Assembly: GCA_963974915.1 (NCBI GenBank) | Contig: CAXBES010000019.1 | Coordinates: forward strand, 1-39,109 | Reading direction: 5' to 3' | DNA: 39,109 nucleotides | DNA from: CAXBES01 sp963974915 | GTDB lineage: Bacteria > Bacteroidota > Bacteroidia > Flavobacteriales > Flavobacteriaceae | Shown here: in pieces, positions 33,651 through 39,109 of the stretch | How positions within the stretch are numbered: position 1 is the first letter of the stretch | How the letters are laid out: every line of letters starts with the position of its first letter | Made by a program: the position numbers and the translations under genes | Notes under the pieces: model-generated | The model's input: the letters and a program-made list of their open reading frames with translations, nothing else | What the model was told of the DNA's origin: nothing | The model's database searches: none

Positions 33651-33785
33651 CTATTCTTCTTCTGAGCTCGCTTTAGGATTCGAATTATTTTCTTTCGTTT
33701 TATCCCTTTTTTCATTTTCCGCTATTCCTTTAGCGTGAGGAATGGGATGTTTTCCTATCTGATGTTTAAAATTGGGTGTTTTCAT
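33651..33785 (-). CDS. Tiny hydrophilic protein B
   Basis: The 44-residue protein begins MKTPNFKHQIGKHPIPHAKG and ends KASSEEE. I start it at ATG 33785; an extended frame further upstream would run through the other tiny gene. Rich in Lys, Glu, Asn, His; probably disordered. It is followed by a terminator, which supports it. Function unknown. Confidence 0.6.
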   Translation of the reverse strand: MKTPNFKHQIGKHPIPHAKGIAENEKRDKTKENNSNPKASSEEE

Positions 33786-33813
33786 AATATTTTTTTTAAA
33801 ATTAGTCTTTACT

Positions 33814-33963
33814 TTATTCCTCCTCCTGATTAAAAGTGCGTTTAAATCCGTCTTCCTGCGAACGATCTTTTTCACTGTGTACACTTTTACTTCCACGTGC
33901 CGTTTTCGTACTGGAATCCGGTATCGGTTTGTTGTTGTCGTTTTTATCTTTTGCGGTATCCAT
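33814..33963 (-). CDS. Tiny hydrophilic protein A
   Basis: The 49-residue protein begins MDTAKDKNDNNKPIPDSSTK and ends FKRTFNQEEE. It is highly charged with no hydrophobic segment. It lies 28 bases upstream of tiny protein B on the same strand and shares its composition, so the two probably form one unit. In such genomes small disordered proteins are often stress-induced, but no homology is recognised. Confidence 0.6.
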   Translation of the reverse strand: MDTAKDKNDNNKPIPDSSTKTARGSKSVHSEKDRSQEDGFKRTFNQEEE

Positions 33964-34111
33964 AGTATTCTTTTTTTTAATTTTTCTTACTTAAAGCTAA
34001 TTATATCCTAGGTTCTGACCTTAGATGCTAACAGTATTTAACATTCATTTGCTAATAATTTCTAAAGATTTATCAGGTGCTTTTATTCTGGATAGTGTAT
34101 CTTATCTCAGA

Positions 34112-34131
34112 ATTGAGCATCTTCGCTCAAT
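34112..34131. promoter_or_regulatory. Inverted repeat upstream of the FAD/NAD(P) protein gene
   Basis: ATTGAGC, six bases, GCTCAAT: a perfect seven-base dyad 45 bases before ATG 34176. It could be an operator or a short leader hairpin; there is no T-run, so it is not a terminator. Confidence 0.4.
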
Positions 34132-34175
34132 AGATTTATAAAATAACTACTGCATACTCTGTGAACATCAATAAA

Positions 34176-35888
34176 ATGAACGTGATATGTATTGTTGGCT
34201 GCGGACCACGGGGTCTCTCAAGTTTAGAGTCTCTTATGGCTGCCTTGGCGAAGAGCAATACACAAATTGAAATTCAAGGCTATATTTTCGAACCTCAGAA
34301 ATATCCGGGAGCGGGTTGGGTATGGGATCTCGATCAGGTAGATTCAAACTGGATGAACATTTCAGATCGTGCCTTGTGCAATTTAAAGGGGAGAGAAGAG
34401 ATCGAAATGCCCAATTTTACCATTCCAACTTTTCCATCGTATATCGATTGGATGAAAAGTAACCGCGATCACATTCTCGCCGAAGAGAAAGATGATTTTC
34501 CACCCCGAAGAGTGATGGGAACTTATCTCAATGAACGCTTCAATTCTATATTTTCGGTTTTAGAGACACATAAACTATTTCAGCTCATCAAAGCTGAGGT
34601 GAAGGATATAAATTATCAGGAAGACCGCTTAGTCGTTATTGATGAATTCGATAATAAATTTCTGTGTTCCGAATGTTTATTATCCATAGGGCACCAAAGT
34701 ACCTTCGATGACGACCAAATAAAAAAATGGAAAGTATATGCCAACAATAACAAATTGTTGTTGGTAGATAACCCTTACAATTTCAATATAAATGATATAA
34801 AGCATGAAGATAAGGTTGCCATTAGAGGTTTCGGTTTAGCCATGATAGACGTCGTGCGTATGCTTACCGTAGAAAAGGGTGGCGTATTTAAATCCGGTGG
34901 AACAGAAGGAAAACTTTTGTTTATTCCTTCGGAAAAATCAGTACAAAAGATCGCGTCCTTTTCTCTCGACGGACTCCCAATGGTGCCCAAACCACTTGGG
35001 TATGATGTGGATCGACATTTCGAAGTAACCGAAGAACAAGAAAGACAATTTGAAAAAGCGGTCCGCCGAGCACTAAAAGCTGCAACAAAATTATCGAATC
35101 TGGATTTTTTGCTCGACCCCTTTAGCGAGATTGCTGCAGAGAAATATATAAGTCATCCTGCTGTTGCATTTCAAACCAATGTTGATACAATTAAACAAAT
35201 AATCAAGGAATGGTTACTCGATATGAGCTATTCCCATCCCCTTATTCTAAATACCCAATTGCCTACATACGACTATATGCAGAATACAGTCTCAATGGCT
35301 CTGGGACATGCGCCACCCTCAATAGATTTTTGCGTTGGGCAGGTATGGCGTCATCTCCAACCCAAGATGTATGTAGTATTTTCGCATTGCGATCTCCGGG
35401 ACGAACTTATGGAAAAGGTAATTGCATTAGATGAGAGTACGAAAAGATACTCTTATGGCCCTCCTGTAGAAAGCATTCAGCAGTTAATAGCGCTTACGGA
35501 AGCAGGTGTTTTAGACCTGTCTTTTACCAAAGACCCTGATATAAAATGTGCCGATCTAGGTTGGGAGCTCTCGTTGCACGGGAAAAATGAAAAATATAAT
35601 GTAATGATAGATTCTGTTCTTGACGCTCCCAAATTGGTTGATATTGATAGCGGACTAATAATTAAACTCAAACAAAATGACGTTTTAACCCCTGTTACTA
35701 CAGATCTTGGCGTGCAAACACATAAAGACGGGGTAGTGGAATTATCTAACGCTGTAAAGAATGTTTATTTATCCATTTTGGGCCGAAATGCTAAGGGAAG
35801 TGTGTTGGGAGTGGATGCTATTTTAGAATGTTTCGGGCCACGCATAGAGGATTGGGCTAGTGGAGTTATTACACGATTAAACAGGTGA
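34176..35888 (+). CDS. FAD/NAD(P)-binding oxidoreductase-like protein
   Basis: From ATG 34176 the protein has 570 residues; a GTG start at 34161 would add five. The N-terminus VICIVGCGPRGLSSLESL carries a Rossmann GxGPxG nucleotide-binding loop, and PGAGWVWD follows as in the FAD-NAD(P)-binding (NAD_binding_9-like) family. A second nucleotide-binding segment is likely near VAIRGFGLAMIDVVRML. No substrate domain is recognised in the C-terminal half. Homologues in other bacteria are broadly called FAD-dependent or lysine/ornithine monooxygenase-like; the real reaction is unknown. It stands alone, with a strong terminator 200 bases downstream. Confidence 0.75.
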   Translation: MNVICIVGCGPRGLSSLESLMAALAKSNTQIEIQGYIFEPQKYPGAGWVWDLDQVDSNWMNISDRALCNLKGREEIEMPNFTIPTFPSYIDWMKSNRDHILAEEKDDFPPRRVMGTYLNERFNSIFSVLETHKLFQLIKAEVKDINYQEDRLVVIDEFDNKFLCSECLLSIGHQSTFDDDQIKKWKVYANNNKLLLVDNPYNFNINDIKHEDKVAIRGFGLAMIDVVRMLTVEKGGVFKSGGTEGKLLFIPSEKSVQKIASFSLDGLPMVPKPLGYDVDRHFEVTEEQERQFEKAVRRALKAATKLSNLDFLLDPFSEIAAEKYISHPAVAFQTNVDTIKQIIKEWLLDMSYSHPLILNTQLPTYDYMQNTVSMALGHAPPSIDFCVGQVWRHLQPKMYVVFSHCDLRDELMEKVIALDESTKRYSYGPPVESIQQLIALTEAGVLDLSFTKDPDIKCADLGWELSLHGKNEKYNVMIDSVLDAPKLVDIDSGLIIKLKQNDVLTPVTTDLGVQTHKDGVVELSNAVKNVYLSILGRNAKGSVLGVDAILECFGPRIEDWASGVITRLNR

Positions 35889-36086
35889 CAGGACTCATTA
35901 TTAGCAGTGCTCTCAAAGAGCAAAAGTTACGAAGGGTTGGGTATTACCGTAAAGTTAGATGGAGTGGGAGTTTATATTGAAAGGGTGTAGTTGGAAGCAG
36001 ACAGGTTTGCTATAATTTGTCGGTGCAATTGAAATTAAATTTCTTAATTCGTCTCAGGTTGAATTATAAACAAGCGTATAATAATT

Positions 36087-36113
36087 AAAAAACCCCTCAT
36101 TTGAGGGGTTTTT
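36087..36113. terminator. Bidirectional terminator
   Basis: AAAAACCCCTC with GAGGGGTTTTT around ATTT, with T-runs on both strands. It separates the convergent FAD/NAD(P) gene and the DUF4382 gene. Confidence 0.92.
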
Positions 36114-36137
36114 ACTGTTGTTTATTTATAATAAAAT

Positions 36138-37100
36138 TTACAATCCTAAAACCGTAAGTAAATTAAGGTCTAAGGTCGTGGTGGTATTAGCATCCACATT
36201 TACATTGTTGAGATTAATAGCTGTGTTCGAGCTAGTTTCAATACGTCCTTCAAATTCGAGACGACCATCATTATTATCATCTACGAATGACGCAAATTGT
36301 ACTTCGTAATTTCCTTCTTGTAAAAAGTGAAGACTAAATTGGTTATCACTTCCCGCAGTGGCACTACTAGTCACGGCATTTGCAAAACGTACACCATTAG
36401 CATTCTCATCGGCTTCGGCCTCGGTAAAGGTACCTTGCTCATATGCAAAGGCAATAATGGTACGGTTAGATCCGCCAAGAGTATTTGTGGCTGTTCCCGC
36501 AATTACTCCTGCTTGTAGAGTGTTGCTTACACGTAGGCTGTTAGACAGTTGTGAACCAATAACAAAGTCGTAAGTTCCGTCTGCTTTAGCCACTAATGCT
36601 TTACGCAAATCGAAATCGATAACAAGTTCGTTTCCGGTTTGAGCCAGAACAGTTACTGTCTCGTTTACTTGTAATTGAGGATCGCTAACCGTTAATGCTA
36701 CTGTTCCATTAGATTGTGTAGTAACATAATTAGCAGGCGAGTTCCCTGAAGCGTCAGTTTGTGTATCTAGAATAAGCTGTAGATTATTGTAATCACCGGC
36801 TTCCAAATCCAGATTACCCAAAAATTGAGTGTCACCATTAGTAAGGGCACTCAATTCGATAGTAGTTTTAGTAAATCCTTCTAAACTACGTCCGTCTAAT
36901 TGTACATCGGCCACCGTAATAAAAACTGCCTCCACTTCGGCATCGTCTACAGGGCTATCTGTAATTTTAATTTGTGTGTTGTAAGTATCGGTAGTTCCTG
37001 AAGAATTATCATCATCATTACTACAACTTACAAGGGATACACTTAGAAATATTGCTAGTGCTCCGGCAATAAGGGGATTCATGCGTTTCATCTTTTTCAT
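36138..37100 (-). CDS. DUF4382-domain lipoprotein
   Basis: The 320-residue protein has a lipoprotein signal ending LVSC (Cys26) and a Ser/Asp-rich linker. The DUF4382 domain follows, with ITDSPVDDAEVEAVFITVADVQL (about 44-66) and ITVADV-like strands, then FDLRKALV (about 175). A second beta-rich part (about 195-320) includes the surface-exposed FASFVDDNNDGRLEFEG with a Ca-binding-like DxNxDG motif. It is exported and anchored. Two further ATG codons lie within the first seven residues, so the exact start is uncertain by a few residues. Function unknown. Confidence 0.82.
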   Translation of the reverse strand: MKKMKRMNPLIAGALAIFLSVSLVSCSNDDDNSSGTTDTYNTQIKITDSPVDDAEVEAVFITVADVQLDGRSLEGFTKTTIELSALTNGDTQFLGNLDLEAGDYNNLQLILDTQTDASGNSPANYVTTQSNGTVALTVSDPQLQVNETVTVLAQTGNELVIDFDLRKALVAKADGTYDFVIGSQLSNSLRVSNTLQAGVIAGTATNTLGGSNRTIIAFAYEQGTFTEAEADENANGVRFANAVTSSATAGSDNQFSLHFLQEGNYEVQFASFVDDNNDGRLEFEGRIETSSNTAINLNNVNVDANTTTTLDLNLLTVLGL

Positions 37101-37530
37101 TTTTTTTAATTTAGGTTTATTTCAATTTTTGTCGCTACTCATGCAGCGCCAATTAGAACGTAAACATATTACAAATCATATGTGCTCACAATCGCCTTTA
37201 ACATTCCATTGATGTTTGGTTTAACTATGTATTATTCAAAAAAAGGCGGTTATTTCCGAAAAGTTGAAATAACCATCGCGTTGAAAGTAATATGGGGGTG
37301 CTGAGGATGAATCTTATATATAAAATTATAGGTGAATTGTAAAAGATTTACATAATAACCAACTGATTTATTAGCATGTTTTACTTGTAAATTATAACTT
37401 ATTTTTAACTTCTATAAATCCGTGATTTTAACATAATCCAACGAATTTTCAGCCATTATTTCATGATTTATAATCATATTAAAAGAAAGGTGTAAGCCTA
37501 TAATTTTTATGATACGTTTGGAACTCAGAC

Positions 37531-37675
37531 AGTCTAAAATTTTTTACGCTTCTCTCACCGCCAATGTTACGAGGAGTTTTCAAGAGGCCAAAAACTTAAT
37601 TTAGAGTCGGATGTTTATGGATCGCACAGTCATTTCGAGTCTGCCTGCCGGCAGGCAGGCGCAGGCGAAGGGTTG
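37531..37675. repeat. Long interspersed repeat, partial copy C (3' half)
   Basis: Matches the right-hand half of copy A from TCTAAAA to the REP-like palindrome at 37641-37659. It lacks about 30 bases (the GAGAATATATG part). It is followed at 37718 by full-length-start copy D in the same orientation. Confidence 0.8.
37641..37659. repeat. REP-like palindrome, copy 4
   Basis: CTGCCTGCCGGCAGGCAGG, preceded by GTCATTTCGAG, at the end of copy C. Confidence 0.75.
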
Positions 37676-37717
37676 GAAGTGAAAACGAAATAGAAAAAGA
37701 AAAAGAATGTTTATTTA

Positions 37718-37975
37718 CTTTTCTTTTTTGCATTGCCCAAAAAAGAAAGAAAAAACTCTAGCCTCACGATTCTTCTTCACCCGTTACGTTTTTAATGCTA
37801 AACAAAAAAAACTCGCCACCTAAAGTGGCTCAAACAGATTTTTGTTCTTTACGCATTTTCAAACTACGGGTCCCGAAGTCGAATCGTATGGCGAAATTCT
37901 AATTATAGAATGCAATCTAAAATTTTCACGCTTCTCTCGCTGCCAATTTTAAGAGGAGTTTTCAGAAGACCGAAA
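37718..37975. repeat. Long interspersed repeat, copy D
   Basis: Matches copies A and B from CTTTTTTGCAT to about CAGAAGACCG, with hairpin GCCACCTAAAGTGGC at 37815-37829. It ends abruptly where A and B go on to the REP palindrome. Confidence 0.85.
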
Positions 37976-38158
37976 AAGGAAATAGGAAAAAGTATTCTTT
38001 TCGATCGAGAAAATTTGAAAATGGAAGTTTTAGACTTTTTCCCAAGGATAGCAGCATCTTTTCGTTAAAAATTTCTGAAGCCTTGGAAGAAATTTAGGAA
38101 TGATGCTGTGGTTTTAAATAGTGCCAGCTATTTAAAAATCCCTAGCGAAAAAGTGTCT

Positions 38159-38203
38159 TTTCTTTTGGTTCGTTTTCTTTGGACAAGCAAAGAAAATGAA
38201 CAT
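38159..38203. repeat. Inverted repeat arm 2
   Basis: TTTCTTTTGGTTCGTTTTCT and onward: reverse complement of 32879-32922. Its right part, GGACAAGCAAAGAAAATGAA, also occurs in direct orientation at 33517-33536. Confidence 0.85.
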
Positions 38204-38263
38204 AAAGAGTATTATTCATTGATTTTGTCTTAACACAAAACAATACCTTCCCTACCTCCTAGA

Positions 38264-38292
38264 CGGCAGGCAGGCGCAGGCGAGAAATCTCC
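38264..38292. repeat. REP-like half palindrome
   Basis: CGGCAGGCAGGCGCAGGCGA then GAAATCTCC: the right half of the REP-like element, whose left partner is missing (ACCTCCTAGA replaces it). Confidence 0.6.
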
Positions 38293-38386
38293 CCCTAATG
38301 AAAATGAAAACAAAGTATATTTTCAAATTCATTTTGTCTTAATATTTTAAAAAGAAAAGATCTGTAGAAGTAAGAAAAATTAAGGG

Positions 38387-38408
38387 ATTACCTTTGGTGA
38401 TCCCACTT
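38387..38408. repeat. Tandem hairpin unit 1
   Basis: GGGATTACC, loop TTT, GGTGATCCC (nine pairs including one wobble). An almost identical unit with similar preceding sequence (AAGTAA...TTAAGG) follows about 105 bases later. Confidence 0.7.
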
Positions 38409-38492
38409 GGCTTTGGTTCTACAAATAAAACTAACAGTCTTTGCAGTTTGAGCATTTGAAACCAAAAAAATCTATTGAAGTAAAAGAATTTA

Positions 38493-38514
38493 AGGGATTA
38501 CCTTTGGTGATCCC
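38493..38514. repeat. Tandem hairpin unit 2
   Basis: The same GGGATTACC/GGTGATCCC hairpin as unit 1, with the same AAATCT.GAAGTAA-like upstream sequence. It lies 30 bases before a terminator on the plus strand. Confidence 0.7.
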
Positions 38515-38543
38515 ACCTTTCCAATGTTGCAAATAAGAAACCA

Positions 38544-38569
38544 CGCAGTTATCACTGCGAATTTTTTAT
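38544..38569 (+). terminator. Plus-strand terminator with no gene upstream
   Basis: CGCAGT, TATC, ACTGCG stem followed by AATTTTTTA. No coding gene on the plus strand precedes it in the last 2.6 kb, so it may end a non-coding transcript. Confidence 0.6.
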
Positions 38570-38606
38570 TTTATTTCAAAATCTTGAGCAAGCTCAGTTT
38601 TTCATA

Positions 38607-38639
38607 AAATAAAAAACCACACCATTTTTGGTGTGGTTT
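38607..38639 (-). terminator. Terminator of ssrA
   Basis: On the minus strand AAACCACACC pairs with GGTGTGGTTT, with a T-rich run after it. It starts 12 bases beyond the tmRNA 3' end. Confidence 0.9.
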
Positions 38640-38650
38640 CTTGAGTGTCG

Positions 38651-39047
38651 TGGAGCCGGAGGGATTCGAACCCTCGTCCAAACGTGCAATTATAACGCTT
38701 TCTACATGTTTAGTTTTCATTTAGATTTTCGAGGGCTTGCCGGTCGAAAACTACCAACGCACCCCTTATCCTTACTTGAGTTTCACGCTATCATCAAGGT
38801 ACTAATAACGCTAGGTTTACTTTTACGAAGTCTCTATATCGATCGCCGTAAACCAAGGCAATCGAGAGACTTCCTGCTTGCCTACCTTGTAGGCCGAGGC
38901 ATTATCCTACTATGATTCAGATTATGCAGCTAGGGCGTAGTTATTCTCGCCGTTTAAAAAGTGTGAAAAATGAGATTTACGAGCTGTTTCCCAGCGCTCG
39001 ACATGCTTACATTACAATTAGACCCGCTGTCAAAACCAGTCGGCCCC
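38651..39047 (-). ncRNA. ssrA: Transfer-messenger RNA
   Basis: The 397-base gene begins GGGGCCGACTGGTTTTGACA and ends with the T arm and acceptor GGTTCGAATCCCTCCGGCTCCA. The two ends form the alanyl-tRNA-like acceptor stem GGGGCCG/CGGCTCC, with one G-U pair. The tag frame at 38922-38951 encodes GENNYALAA followed by TAA, the form seen in Bacteroidota. CCA is not encoded and must be added. tmRNA with SmpB rescues stalled ribosomes and marks the unfinished protein for breakdown. Confidence 0.97.
38922..38951 (-). other. Proteolysis tag frame of tmRNA
   Basis: GGC GAG AAT AAC TAC GCC, then CTA GCT GCA TAA: Gly-Glu-Asn-Asn-Tyr-Ala-Leu-Ala-Ala-stop. The LAA end is the signal for ClpXP. Confidence 0.93.
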
Positions 39048-39109
39048 ATTTCAATGAGATAGAAAAATTTATTTTTCGTAATCGAATTGAATCCCGTACC
39101 AGACAACGT

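Larger units (their letters stand above)
37101..38650. other. Gene-poor mosaic of repeats and hairpins
   Basis: Over 1.5 kb contains no supported gene. From left: unremarkable AT-rich sequence to about 37500; half-copy C of the long repeat; copy D; a segment with CAGCATC/GATGCTG and CCAAGG/CCTTGG inverted pairs; inverted-repeat arm 2; half a REP palindrome; a tandem hairpin pair; a plus-strand terminator; and the tmRNA terminator. Every part but the first seems derived from repeated sequence. Confidence 0.65.

Noticed and set aside
33651..33896. 81-residue version of tiny protein B starting further upstream
   Set aside because: The extra N-terminal part lies antisense-free but out of frame across the coding region of tiny protein A, is Arg/Lys-rich without pattern, and ATG 33785 has a better leader.
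23393..38292. Possible CRISPR array from the repeated palindromes
   Set aside because: Copies are few, kilobases apart and unevenly spaced, with no spacers and no cas genes.
38628..38915. A 95-codon open frame on the plus strand
   Set aside because: It runs antisense through the tmRNA gene, whose ends and tag are clear; its sequence is explained by RNA structure rather than coding.

Overview
The window looks like a chromosomal segment of a marine-type member of the Flavobacteriaceae (Bacteroidota). The evidence is low GC; genes for a type IX secretion cargo (C-terminal sorting domain), a FadL-like porin, bTHX and DUF4382; a tmRNA whose tag reads GENNYALAA; tRNA and tmRNA genes without an encoded CCA; and repeated promoters of the Bacteroidota form TTTG/TTG, about 17-21 bases, TAnnTTTG. 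The species cannot be fixed from the sequence.

Layout. 1-2754: tail of an unidentified gene, then on the minus strand a FadL-type outer membrane protein and a Tyr/Gly- and Arg/Ser-rich lipoprotein. 2855-4800: proS, tRNA-Glu and rpsT on the plus strand. 4878-8349 (minus): a HELGH metallopeptidase-like lipoprotein, a sulfotransferase, coaD and ddl. 8447-10100 (plus): a PASTA-domain membrane protein overlapping an RluD-type pseudouridine synthase. 10161-11918 (minus): a large secreted FG-GAP repeat protein. 12114-13540 (plus): yaaA coupled to a uracil-DNA-glycosylase-like gene. 13596-13849 (minus): two tiny overlapping genes, one encoding ribosomal protein bTHX. 13926-20858 (minus): a complete trpEGDCFBA operon with its promoter, an 18-residue leader peptide containing three consecutive Trp codons, and a terminator hairpin before trpE, which is classic transcription attenuation. 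Two structured spacers lie inside the operon. 20870-21946: a MarR regulator and a YceI-family gene with a palindromic operator over the promoter. 22075-24630: two thioredoxin-fold proteins and two rhodaneses.

25649-32869 is a type I restriction-modification island: hsdM, hsdS, an embedded PD-(D/E)XK nuclease gene, hsdR, and a DUF2188 gene. The first four are separated by 1-3 bases, so the nuclease is built into the operon and is the best candidate here for an under-described defence component. hsdM carries an in-frame REP-like palindrome that encodes HSERSEES. The wider segment with the island is bracketed by direct copies of a roughly 350-base non-coding repeat; further copies lie near 37.5-38.0 kb.

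33651-37100: two tiny hydrophilic proteins, a large FAD/NAD(P)-binding protein and a DUF4382 lipoprotein. 37101-38650 is gene-poor, a mosaic of repeats and hairpins, followed by the tmRNA gene ssrA (minus). The repeats, REP-like palindromes and inverted arms at 23.4, 32.9-33.5 and 37.5-38.3 kb suggest that this end of the window has been rearranged repeatedly around mobile or recombinogenic sequence.
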